A stretch of 53,382 nucleotides of DNA from positions 1 to 53,382 of the forward strand of contig DASXAQ010000066.1 in NCBI GenBank assembly GCA_036406615.1, read 5' to 3'. The first letter of the stretch is position 1, and every line of letters starts with the position of its first letter. The notes under the pieces are model-generated. The model saw nothing but the letters and a program-made list of their open reading frames with translations, had not been told where the DNA came from and made no database searches. This DNA comes from DASXAQ01 sp036406615. GTDB taxonomy: Bacteria > Actinomycetota > UBA4738. Of the stretch, positions 26,072 through 34,330 are shown one piece after another. A program made the position numbers and the translations under genes.

Positions 26072-26887
26072 GTGGACGAGCGGCTGTCTTCGAATCGCGA
26101 GCTCTGGAACGAGTGGACGGGGATCCACGAGACCTCGACGTTCTACGACCTCGAGGGCTTCCGCCGCGGCGGCGTGCGCCTGCGCGCCTACGAGCGCGAC
26201 GAGGTGGGAGAGGTGACCGGCAAGACCCTCCTGCACCTCCAGTGCCACTTCGGGATGGACACGCTCTCCTGGGCGCGCCTCGGCGCGACCGTGACCGGCG
26301 TGGACTTCAGCGACCGCGCCGTCGAGCTCGCGCGCCGTCTGGCCGACGAGATCGGCACGCCGGCGACGTTCGTGCGAAGCGACGTGTACGAGCTGCCGAG
26401 CGTCCTTGATGGGGAGTTCGACATCGTCTACACGTCGCGCGGCGTCCTGGGGTGGCTGCCGGACGTCGAGCGCTGGGCGCACGTCGCGGCGCGGTTCGTG
26501 AAGCCTGGCGGCTTCTTCTACATCACCGAGGTCCACCCCGTGTGCCAGGTGTTCGACGACGAAGCGAGCGAGCTTCGGCTGCGGTATCCGTACGCGTCGC
26601 CGGCGGACGAGGCGATGGTCTTTCCCGTGCAGGGGTCGTACGCGGATCGCGACGCGCCCGTCGAGCACGACGTCGAGTACGGGTGGAACCACGGCCTGGG
26701 CGAGGTCGTGTCGGCCCTGGCAGGGGCGGGGCTCCACATCGAGTTCCTGCACGAGTTCCCGTTCGCCGAATGGGAGTACCCGTTCCTGGAGCGTCACGAC
26801 GACGGGCGCTGGTGGCTGCCCGAGTCGGCCGGCGGCGGGCTGCCCCTGTTCTTCTCGCTGAAGGCTTCGAAGCCACACCGGACATGA
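26072..26887 (+). CDS. Class I SAM-dependent methyltransferase
   Basis: The 271-residue protein has a Rossmann methyltransferase core: motif I as LLHLQCHFGMDTLSWA, an acidic motif II end in GVDFSDRAVELA, and motif IV around FDIVYTSRGVLGWLPD, then FVKPGGFFYITEVHP. The HLQCHFGMDT version is typical of an uncharacterised small-molecule methyltransferase group. A CATGCT box ends eight bases before GTG 26072, which suggests a leaderless start; GTG 26054 is an alternative. It begins a tight operon in which each gene overlaps the next by four bases: acetyltransferase, MFS transporter, acetyltransferase. The substrate is unknown. Confidence 0.88.
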   Translation: MDERLSSNRELWNEWTGIHETSTFYDLEGFRRGGVRLRAYERDEVGEVTGKTLLHLQCHFGMDTLSWARLGATVTGVDFSDRAVELARRLADEIGTPATFVRSDVYELPSVLDGEFDIVYTSRGVLGWLPDVERWAHVAARFVKPGGFFYITEVHPVCQVFDDEASELRLRYPYASPADEAMVFPVQGSYADRDAPVEHDVEYGWNHGLGEVVSALAGAGLHIEFLHEFPFAEWEYPFLERHDDGRWWLPESAGGGLPLFFSLKASKPHRT

Positions 26888-27636
26888 GCACGCGCGTCGT
26901 CACCCGGGCGGAGCGTGCGAACGTCGAGGGTCTGTGGGAGGACGTCGCCACGACCGTCTGGCCCGAGTTCCTGTACCACGATCGGGTCTGCAACGAGAAC
27001 TGGCACTTCCTCAACGAAGTGTTCCCCGACTGCCAGTTCTTCGTTCAGGATGACGACGCGAAGCAGGTCGTGGGATGGGGCAACTCGATCCCCTTCGCTT
27101 GGGACGGGGCCGCCGAGCACCTGCCGGGCGGGGTCGACGGCGTGCTGGAGCTGGCCATGGCGCAGCAGCGCGACGGCATTGCGCCAACGACACTGTGCGC
27201 GCTTCAGGCGATCGTCCGCCTGGATCAGCGCGGTCGTGGCCTGTCCAGCGTCATCGTTCGCGCGATGCGGTCGATCGCCGCGGCGCGAGGGTTCGCCGAC
27301 CTGGTGGCGCCGGTTCGGCCGACGCGCAAGAGCGAGTACCCGCTCATCCCCATGGATCGCTACATGCGCTGGACGCGCCACGACGGCCTGCCGTTCGATC
27401 CATGGCTGCGCGTGCACGCTCGACTCGGCGCGACGCTGGAGCGCGAGGCGTCGACGTCGATGCTCGTCGAAGGAACCGTCGCCGAGTGGGAGTCATGGAC
27501 CGGGATGGCGTTCCCCGAGTCGGGTGAGTACACGGTCCCCGGCGCCCTGGTCCCCGTCCGCGTGGACCGGTCGGCCGACCGAGTCCGCTACGTCGAGCCG
27601 AACGTGTGGATGCGACACGCAACGGCGGCCCCGTGA
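26884..27636 (+). CDS. GNAT-like N-acetyltransferase (atypical, 250 residues)
   Basis: The protein has a GNAT-like core: an IVRLDQRGRGLSSVIVRAM segment corresponds to the acetyl-CoA pyrophosphate loop (Q/R-x-x-G-x-G/A), followed by LVAPVRPTRKSEYPLIPMDR and a C-terminal extension of about 80 residues rich in Trp and Arg. The length is greater than for simple GNATs, and the C-terminal half may recognise a specific substrate. Its ATG overlaps the methyltransferase stop (ATGA) and its stop overlaps the MFS start (GTGA), so it is coupled to both. Family confidence is moderate. Confidence 0.75.
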   Translation: MSTRVVTRAERANVEGLWEDVATTVWPEFLYHDRVCNENWHFLNEVFPDCQFFVQDDDAKQVVGWGNSIPFAWDGAAEHLPGGVDGVLELAMAQQRDGIAPTTLCALQAIVRLDQRGRGLSSVIVRAMRSIAAARGFADLVAPVRPTRKSEYPLIPMDRYMRWTRHDGLPFDPWLRVHARLGATLEREASTSMLVEGTVAEWESWTGMAFPESGEYTVPGALVPVRVDRSADRVRYVEPNVWMRHATAAP

Positions 27637-29009
27637 GGGAGGATCCGCCCGAACCGCGGCCTGCCGGCGAGGGTGGGGAACCGGTGCCCGCCCGGCCGCC
27701 GGTGGCACCGCCCGGTGCGGAACTCTCTCCGCCGCCGGTGCCGCCTGAGATCGCGACGCCCGGCCTGCTTGGGCAGCTTCGAAGCTTCGCGATCGACCTG
27801 AGCCCGCTGCGCGAGTCGCGGCAGTTCCGCCTGCTGATCATCGGCGAGGCCGTGTCGGATCTCGGCAGCGAGCTGACCGCCGTGGCCGTGCCCTTCCAGG
27901 TCTATCAGATGACGCGCTCGCCACTGGCCGTCGGCCTGCTGTCGCTGTGCGAGCTCCTCCCGCTGCTCGTGTTGCCGGTGTTCGGCGGCGCGATCGCCGA
28001 CGCGGTCGACCGCCGTCGCCTGATGCGCGTGACGTACTGCATCCTCCCGCTGCTGTCGCTGTCGCTCGCGTGGAACGCGCGGCTCGCCCAGCCGCACCTG
28101 TGGCTGCTCTACGTCGTCGCGACGATCGGCGCCGCGGGCTACGGCCTGTACTCGCCGGCGGCGCGCTCGATCCCGCCCCTGCTGTTCCCGAAGGAGCGGC
28201 TGCCCTCGGTCATGGCGCTCACGAGCAGCTACTACGGGTTCGTCGCGCTCGGCGGGCCGGCGCTCGCGGGGCTGCTCATCGCGACGATCGGCCTGACGAA
28301 CACGTACCTGGTGGACGCGGCGACGTTCCTGATCGCGCTCGTCACGCTGGCGATGATGCGGCCCATCCCGAAGGTGCGCGAGGCCGCGGATGCCGGATGG
28401 GAGTCCATCAAGGAGGGGCTTCGGTTCCTGAAGGGCAAGCGCGTCCTGCAGTCGACGTTCACGGTGGACCTGAACGCGATGATCTTCGGGATGCCGCGTT
28501 CGCTGTTCCCGGCGTGGGTCGCGTCGCTGGGACTGGGTCCCGGCTACCTGGGGTTGGTGTACGCCGCGCCGTACGCGGGCGCGACCGCCGTGACGCTCGT
28601 ATCGGGCCGGGCCGAACGCGTCCGCCGGCAGGGATTGGCCGTGGAGGTCGCGGTCGTGGTGTGGGGCGCGGCCATCGTGGGGTTCGGCCTGTCGAAGGGG
28701 TTGTGGCTGGGGCTCGCGTTCCTTGCGATCGCCGGCGCCGCCGACATGTGGAGCGGCATCTTCCGCACGAGCATCGGCCAGGCGATCGCGCCGGACGCGA
28801 TCCGCGGCAGGATCTCGGGCATCGAGCTCGCGGTCGTGGCGACCGGCCCCTCCCTGGGCGATCTGGAGGCCGGCGTCGTGGCGTCGCTCACGGGAAGCCT
28901 GACGTTCGCCATCGTGTCGGGCGGCCTGGCGTGCATCGGCGGGGTCGGCGTGCTGGCCTGGCTGGTGCCGCAGTTCCATCGATACGACGCGCGCCACCCC
29001 ACGCCGTGA
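27633..29009 (+). CDS. Major facilitator superfamily exporter (EntS-like)
   Basis: The 458-residue protein has about 12 membrane helices after a 60-residue Pro/Glu-rich cytoplasmic leader. The loop between helices 2 and 3 reads GGAIADAVDRRRLMR, the MFS motif A, and SYYGFVALGGPALAGLLI marks helix 5. The closest named group is the EntS/Tap-like drug and siderophore exporters. GTG 27633 overlaps the acetyltransferase stop by four bases; an in-frame GTG 27606 is possible. In this operon it may export the product of, or protect against the substrate of, the methyl- and acetyltransferases (inference). Confidence 0.9.
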   Translation: MREDPPEPRPAGEGGEPVPARPPVAPPGAELSPPPVPPEIATPGLLGQLRSFAIDLSPLRESRQFRLLIIGEAVSDLGSELTAVAVPFQVYQMTRSPLAVGLLSLCELLPLLVLPVFGGAIADAVDRRRLMRVTYCILPLLSLSLAWNARLAQPHLWLLYVVATIGAAGYGLYSPAARSIPPLLFPKERLPSVMALTSSYYGFVALGGPALAGLLIATIGLTNTYLVDAATFLIALVTLAMMRPIPKVREAADAGWESIKEGLRFLKGKRVLQSTFTVDLNAMIFGMPRSLFPAWVASLGLGPGYLGLVYAAPYAGATAVTLVSGRAERVRRQGLAVEVAVVVWGAAIVGFGLSKGLWLGLAFLAIAGAADMWSGIFRTSIGQAIAPDAIRGRISGIELAVVATGPSLGDLEAGVVASLTGSLTFAIVSGGLACIGGVGVLAWLVPQFHRYDARHPTP

Positions 29010-29542
29010 GCGAGCCGCGCGATCGGTCGCCGGTCGAGATCCGAACCGCCCGGCTGCGGCTGCGAGAGCCCGAGCCCGAAGACGTCGACCCCCTGGCGGC
29101 CATGTACGCCGATCCGGAGGTCATGCGCTTCATCGGCGGCGGGGGACCGCTGGACCGCGCCGCGGCGCGGGCGGCGCTGGAGCGCTCGGCGTCGTCGTTT
29201 CGAACGGATGGCTACGGAATCTGGAGCGTGGTGGCCACCGGAGAGGGCGACGCGATGATCGGGCGCGCCGGGCTGATGGAGTGGGACATCGAAGGGGGGC
29301 GTGAGACCGAGATCGTGTTCCTGCTGGCCCGCGACCGGTGGGGCCGCGGCCTCGCGACCGAGGCGGCGAGCGCCGTGCGCGACTTCGCCGCCGGACGGCT
29401 CCGGCGTTCGCGGCTGATCTGCCTGATCTACCCCGACAACGAGCGATCGATCGCGGTCGCGCGCAAGCTCGGCATGTCGTTCGAGCGCGACGTGGAGATG
29501 TTCGGCGCCATGCTCTCGATGTTCTCGCTGGAGTCCGCTTAG
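29006..29542 (+). CDS. GNAT N-acetyltransferase (RimJ/RimL type)
   Basis: The 178-residue protein is a typical GNAT of the RimJ/RimL group: TARLRLREPEPEDVDPLAAM at the start, the acetyl-CoA loop RDRWGRGLATEAASAVRDF, and YPDNERSIAVARKLGMSFE near the end. Such enzymes acetylate protein N-termini, antibiotics or polyamines. GTG 29006 overlaps the MFS stop by four bases. It is the last gene of the four-gene unit, and its own end overlaps that of the converging histidine kinase by four bases. Confidence 0.9.
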   Translation: MSEPRDRSPVEIRTARLRLREPEPEDVDPLAAMYADPEVMRFIGGGGPLDRAAARAALERSASSFRTDGYGIWSVVATGEGDAMIGRAGLMEWDIEGGRETEIVFLLARDRWGRGLATEAASAVRDFAAGRLRRSRLICLIYPDNERSIAVARKLGMSFERDVEMFGAMLSMFSLESA

Positions 29543-32043
29543 GCGACCCCGCGCTCGCGTCGCGGGACGGCGTCCTCGTCGACCTCGGGCGCGGGGCGCA
29601 ACGGCTGCGGTTCGACCGTCCCGAGGTCGCCCGATGGGATGGACACGCGGAACGACGCGCCCCCGCCGGGCCGGTCCTCGACCCACGCGCGCCCGCCGTG
29701 CAGCTCGGCGAACCGGGCCACCAGCGACAGCCCGATGCCCGTGCCCGGCGCGTGCGTGTTCGAGGATTGTCCCTGATGGAACGGTTCGAAGATGTCCTGC
29801 TTGAGCGCGTCGGGGACGCCCGGCCCGTCGTCGTCCACCGCGATCTGCACGCCGTCGTCGGTCTGCGACAGCCGCACCCAGACGGTCGAGCCCTCCGGCG
29901 TGTGGCGGGCGGAGTTCACCAGGAGGTTCTCCAGGATGCGCTCGACCTTCGGCCCGTCCACGTGGGCCCGGGCGGTGCCCTCGATGCGCACGTCGCGCCG
30001 GCCCACCTCGGTCTCGGAAACCACGCGGCGGGCCAGCTCGGCCACGTCGGTCGGGTACAGCTTCGGCTCCAGGATGCCGCGCGCGAGCCGGTCCACGTCC
30101 AGCAGGTCCGACAGCAGCCGCTCGAGCTTGCGCGCGTTGGCCGCCAGGCGGTCCAGCATGTCCGCGCGGTCCGCGTCGGAGATCGTCACGTCCTTGCGCG
30201 ACAGCGTCAGGGCAAAGCCCATGACGGAGGTCAGCGGCGTCCGCAGCTCGTGCGAGACGGCGTGCAGGAACGCGTTGCGCATCTCGTCGAGGGACCGCAG
30301 CCGCTCGGAGGCCTCGTGCTCGCGCTCCAGGCCGTCGCGCAGTGCCTGCTCGGCCAGCTTGTTCTGCGTGACGTCGAACATGACCCCCTGGTGCAGCAGC
30401 GGCCGGCCCGAGTCGTCGCGGACGACGAACGCCTCGTCGCGGATCCAGACCTCGCGCCCGTCGCGCGCGACCATGCGGTACTCAGACGACAGGGGCCCGC
30501 CGCTCGTTCGGCTTCTGGCCTCGTCGGCGCGGTACTGCGCCTCGTCGTCCGGATGGATGCGCTGGTCGAACAGCGTGGGGTCGGCCGTCCACTCCTGGGG
30601 CGTGAAGCCGAGGATCGACTCGATCTGCGGGCTCACGTACAGCCAGTCGCCTGCCTCCTCGAACTCCGCCATGTAGACGATGGCCGGCAGCTGTTCCACG
30701 AGCGCGCGGTATTTCGCCTCGGCCTGGCGCAGCTGCTCCTCGGTGCGTCCACGTTCGGTCACGTCGCGTGCCAGCACGAGCCCGGCCGGCTTGCCGCGGT
30801 ACGTGAGCGCGATGGCGGCCACCTCGACGTCCACCTCGGTGCCGTCCAGCCGCACGTACTTCTCGCTCGCGATGGGCGCCTCCGCCCCCTGCTTCACCGC
30901 GATCATCTTGTCGCGCACCAGCTCGTGGTAGTCGGGGTGGACGAAGTCCATGACGGCGCGTCCGAGCAGCTCGCTGGGATCGGACGCGCCCAGCAGCCGC
31001 ACCATGGCGGCATTGACGAACTCGAAGCGCCCCTCGACTCCGACGAAGATCGCGTCGGGCGACATCTCCACGACGCCGCGGTGCAGCTCCTCGCTGTCGG
31101 CGAGCGCCTGCTCGACGCGCTTGCGCTCGGTGACGTCGGAGATCACGCCGCGCCAGTACCGGGGGCGGTTCATCTCGTCGCGCTCGAGGTGTGCCTCGTC
31201 GTGCAGCCACTTCACCTGGCCGTCGCGCGAGACGATGCGGTACTCCAGCGCGAACGAGTCCCGGTCGGCCATGACGCGCGCGGACTCGGCGCGCCAGCGC
31301 TCGCGGTCGGCCGGATGGATCATGCCGATCCACAGGTTCGGGTCCGCGTAGTGCTCCTCGGGGCGGGTGCCGGCGATCTGCTCGATCTGCGGACTGACGT
31401 ACACGCTCGTGCTCTCCGAGTCGGCCGCGTCGATGTAGATGGCCACCGGGAGCTGCTCGACGATCGCGCGGTACTTCGCCTCGGCCTCGCGCAGCTGCTC
31501 GTCGGTGTGCTCGCGCCGGATGGCCGCGCCGAGCGTGCCGGCCGCGGCGCGCAGCGCGTCCACCTCCGCCGGCAGCCACGTGCGTTCGCGGCTGCACTCG
31601 TCGAACCCCATGAAGCCCCACCAGTCCTGCCCCGTGAAGATCGGCACCAGCACCAGCGAGACGATGTCCATCGACTCCATCGCCGCGCGCTCCGGCCCCG
31701 GGAACTCGCGCAGCAGTCCCTGGATGGTGGATCCGGCCTGCAGCTCGGACTCCCAGCGCTCGAACCCCGGCCGGTAGGGGAAAGACTGGTTCTCGGGACG
31801 CGCCGACGCGGGGGCAATCGCCGGCGCGTGCCATTCGTGGCGGATGCTCATCAGCAGCCGGCCGTCGATGCCGCGGTGGTTCTCGTACACGTAGACGCGC
31901 CCGACCTCGGCCGCGCAGCCCAGGCGCTTGAGCACCTCGTCGATGCAGTCCCGCCACGACTCGGCCGTGAGGAACCGTTCGGCCGCGAAGCTGACCGCGC
32001 GCACGACGGCGTCGGATCGCCCCTGTTCGGGGATGGGTTCCAT
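29539..32043 (-). CDS. Cytosolic GAF/three-PAS sensor histidine kinase
   Basis: The 834-residue kinase has no membrane segment. A GAF-like domain at about 10-178 is followed by three PAS domains with PAC motifs (about 190-310, 318-430, 445-562), HisKA with His598 (AVSHELRTPL) and an ATPase domain with N box (NLLVNSARHT), G1 (DDDGPGVP) and G2 (GTGIGLSLVARF). The first and third PAS domains are alike (AEAKYRA(I/L)VEQLP and YVSPQIE in both), which points to internal duplication. PAS ligands such as haem or flavin cannot be inferred. ATG 32043 has no strong ribosome binding site. No response regulator is adjacent. The C-terminus overlaps the converging GNAT gene by four bases. Confidence 0.93.
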   Translation of the reverse strand: MEPIPEQGRSDAVVRAVSFAAERFLTAESWRDCIDEVLKRLGCAAEVGRVYVYENHRGIDGRLLMSIRHEWHAPAIAPASARPENQSFPYRPGFERWESELQAGSTIQGLLREFPGPERAAMESMDIVSLVLVPIFTGQDWWGFMGFDECSRERTWLPAEVDALRAAAGTLGAAIRREHTDEQLREAEAKYRAIVEQLPVAIYIDAADSESTSVYVSPQIEQIAGTRPEEHYADPNLWIGMIHPADRERWRAESARVMADRDSFALEYRIVSRDGQVKWLHDEAHLERDEMNRPRYWRGVISDVTERKRVEQALADSEELHRGVVEMSPDAIFVGVEGRFEFVNAAMVRLLGASDPSELLGRAVMDFVHPDYHELVRDKMIAVKQGAEAPIASEKYVRLDGTEVDVEVAAIALTYRGKPAGLVLARDVTERGRTEEQLRQAEAKYRALVEQLPAIVYMAEFEEAGDWLYVSPQIESILGFTPQEWTADPTLFDQRIHPDDEAQYRADEARSRTSGGPLSSEYRMVARDGREVWIRDEAFVVRDDSGRPLLHQGVMFDVTQNKLAEQALRDGLEREHEASERLRSLDEMRNAFLHAVSHELRTPLTSVMGFALTLSRKDVTISDADRADMLDRLAANARKLERLLSDLLDVDRLARGILEPKLYPTDVAELARRVVSETEVGRRDVRIEGTARAHVDGPKVERILENLLVNSARHTPEGSTVWVRLSQTDDGVQIAVDDDGPGVPDALKQDIFEPFHQGQSSNTHAPGTGIGLSLVARFAELHGGRAWVEDRPGGGASFRVSIPSGDLGTVEPQPLRPAPEVDEDAVPRRERGVA

Positions 32044-32126
32044 GCCACCTATTTCATCGGTCCGTGGTTGGGGCGCATTGACCCGCGTCTCAAGCGCCGT
32101 CGCGGCTGGGCCGACAACTACGAGGG

Positions 32127-33101
32127 ATGCAGCCTGGAGCGACCCTGGACGAGACCACGGCCGCCATCCGCCGCCTGATCGGCAACGTCGAGCGCGTGAT
32201 CGCGGGGAACGCCCCGGGGGTGGAGGCGGCTGCCGTCTGCCTGTTCGCCGGCGGCAACCTCCTGCTGGAGGGCGTGCCCGGCGTCGGCAAGACGATGCTG
32301 GCGCGCTCGTTGGCGCGTTCCATCGGCGGCACCTTCCGCCGCGTCCAGGCGACGCCCGACCTGCTGCCCTCCGACGTGACGGGGATCTCCGTCTACGACC
32401 AGGAGCGGCGCGAGTTCCGCTTCGTCGCCGGCCCGATTTTCGCCAACATCGTGCTGGTGGACGAGATCAACCGCACGACGCCGCGGACCCAGTCGGCGCT
32501 GCTGGAGCCGATGGAGGAGCGGCAGGTGACGGTGGAGGGCGTCCCCCACGCGCTGCCGGACCCGTTCATGCTCGTGGCCACCCAGAACCCGGTCGAGTAC
32601 CACGGGACGTACCCGCTGCCCGAAGGCGAGCTCGACCGCTTCGCCATGACGGTCTCGCTGTATCCGCCGAGCCTGAAGGACGCCCAGGAGATCGTGCACC
32701 GCCAGCTGCTCGGGCACCCCATCGAGTCGCTCGAGCCGGTGTTGGGCGCCGACGAGGTCGTCGCCCACCAGGCGGCGGTGCGCCGCGTGCACATCGACGC
32801 GCTCGTGATCGAATACGCGGTGCGCCTGGTGGAGGCCACGCGAGCGCATGCGGACGTCGCGCTCGGCGCGTCCCAGCGAGCCGTGCTCTCGCTCACGCGC
32901 AGCGCGCAGGCGCTGGCGGCCGCGCGCGGGCGGACGTACGTGCTTCCCGACGACGTGAAGGCGCTGGCGCCCGCCGCGCTCGCGCACCGGCTGGTCGTCT
33001 CGGCGCAGCGTCGCGCCGGCAACCCCGCCGCCGGCCGCGTCGTCGTCGACCAGATCTTGTCGGAGGTGCCGGTCCCGCTGGGGCTGGCGGCAACCGCCTG
33101 A
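32127..33101 (+). CDS. MoxR-family AAA+ ATPase
   Basis: The 324-residue protein is a MoxR AAA+ ATPase: Walker A GVPGVGKT (49-56), Walker B IVLVDEINR, sensor 1 in MLVATQNPVEYHGTYPLPE, and the lid with a VLPDDVKALA segment. MoxR proteins are thought to act as chaperones, often for metalloproteins or with VWA and DUF58 partners. ATG 32127 gives the usual N-terminus; no well-spaced ribosome binding site is seen. It is followed after five bases by a DUF58 gene and then a transglutaminase membrane protein, the widespread MoxR-DUF58-TgpA cluster. Divergent from the PAS kinase. Confidence 0.95.
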   Translation: MQPGATLDETTAAIRRLIGNVERVIAGNAPGVEAAAVCLFAGGNLLLEGVPGVGKTMLARSLARSIGGTFRRVQATPDLLPSDVTGISVYDQERREFRFVAGPIFANIVLVDEINRTTPRTQSALLEPMEERQVTVEGVPHALPDPFMLVATQNPVEYHGTYPLPEGELDRFAMTVSLYPPSLKDAQEIVHRQLLGHPIESLEPVLGADEVVAHQAAVRRVHIDALVIEYAVRLVEATRAHADVALGASQRAVLSLTRSAQALAAARGRTYVLPDDVKALAPAALAHRLVVSAQRRAGNPAAGRVVVDQILSEVPVPLGLAATA

Positions 33102-33106
33102 GCGCC

Positions 33107-34330
33107 GTGGCCCGCCCGGGGCGCCGCGCGTTCGCTCTTTTGGCCGGGGCGCTGCTGCTGTTCGCCGTCGGCACGAACGTCCAGGCCGGGTGGCTGATCG
33201 TGCTGGCGTCCCTCATGGCGGGAGCGGTCCTGGCCGGCGTCCTGCTGCCTCCGTTCATGGTCCGGCGAGTCGAGATCCAACGGCGGGCGCCCGACCGCGT
33301 CTTCCAGGGCGACGAGGTCCGGGTCGATCTGGACGTCACCAACGTGGGCGGCGCGAAGCTGTCGCTCACCGTTGCGGACCCCCACCTTGGCCGCGCGCGC
33401 CTGTTCGTCCCATCGCTTCGCCGGCACGAACGCGTCCGGGTGACCACGCGGCGACGCGCGGGGCGCCGGGGTCCGAACGAGACGCGGACGGTCTTGGTGT
33501 CGTCGTCGGCGCCGTTCGGCGTGGCGATCGCGCGCCGCCGCGTCGCGGCGCCGGGCCGCACGATCGTGTACCCCAGGGTCGTTCCCGTTCGCATCCCGCT
33601 GGCGCTGCAGGCGGCGGCCGAGGCCGGCCCGCGCCCCCTCGCCCGCCGCGGCGACGGCCAGGATTACCTGGGCGTGCGCGAGTACCGCGCGGGCGACAGC
33701 ATGCGCCACGTCCACTGGCCGTCGTCGGCGCGGACCGGCTCGCTGATGGTTCGCGAGTTCGAACGCGAACACCGGTCGCGGCTCGGAATCGTGGTCGACG
33801 CGTCGGCCGACGATGGGACGCAGGACACGCCGCTGGATCTGGCGTGCGCGGTCGCGGCGTCGGTGGCCGTGTCGGCGATGGACGCCGGGCTGACGGTGAT
33901 GCTGGCGACGCAGGGGTCGGGCGGACCGAGGTCCCTCGTGCCGGCCGACCGGGCCGAGGCGCTCGAGTGGCTCGCGGGGGTGCGGCCCGATCCGACCCCC
34001 CTTGCGGAGGCGTTGCACGTCCTTAGCCGTGAGATCGCGTCGTGCGATGCCCTGGTCCTGGCGATGCCGTCGTGGGCGGGCGCGGGCGGGGGGTGGGGCG
34101 CGTTCCGACCGTCCGGCGACGCGATCGCGTGGCTGCCCGCGCCGGCGATGGCCGCCCTGGTGGACGCGTCGAGCTTTCGTCGCACGCGCCGATCGCCGGC
34201 GGTGCTCGGCGAAACCAACCTTGACGAGCTGGAGCGGTCGCTCCGTCGCCGTGGAGCGGCCGCGGTTCGGATCGGCGCCACGGAGGACCTGGAAGTATGC
34301 CTGGAACGGCTCTTCGCCGCCGCCGCCTGA
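33107..34330 (+). CDS. DUF58 domain protein
   Basis: The 407-residue protein has two N-terminal membrane helices in the first 55 residues, a beta-rich region, and the DUF58 core (DYLGVREYRAGDSMRHVHWP followed by SSARTGSLMVREFERE) leading into a VWA-like fold with VVDASADDG as a degenerate MIDAS strand. DUF58 proteins accompany MoxR ATPases; the molecular job is unknown. GTG 33107 is the first plausible start, five bases after the moxR stop and without a clear ribosome binding site, so coupling to moxR is likely. Its last 34 bases overlap the next gene. Confidence 0.88.
   Translation: MARPGRRAFALLAGALLLFAVGTNVQAGWLIVLASLMAGAVLAGVLLPPFMVRRVEIQRRAPDRVFQGDEVRVDLDVTNVGGAKLSLTVADPHLGRARLFVPSLRRHERVRVTTRRRAGRRGPNETRTVLVSSSAPFGVAIARRRVAAPGRTIVYPRVVPVRIPLALQAAAEAGPRPLARRGDGQDYLGVREYRAGDSMRHVHWPSSARTGSLMVREFEREHRSRLGIVVDASADDGTQDTPLDLACAVAASVAVSAMDAGLTVMLATQGSGGPRSLVPADRAEALEWLAGVRPDPTPLAEALHVLSREIASCDALVLAMPSWAGAGGGWGAFRPSGDAIAWLPAPAMAALVDASSFRRTRRSPAVLGETNLDELERSLRRRGAAAVRIGATEDLEVCLERLFAAAA

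Noticed and set aside
23858..26878. Very long open frame overlapping the helicase in another frame
   Set aside because: High GC removes stop codons; the product is Arg/Ala/Pro-rich without domains, while the helicase frame has all seven motifs. Similar long shadow frames over 2611-5052, 12818-14041 and 33664-36300 were rejected for the same reason.
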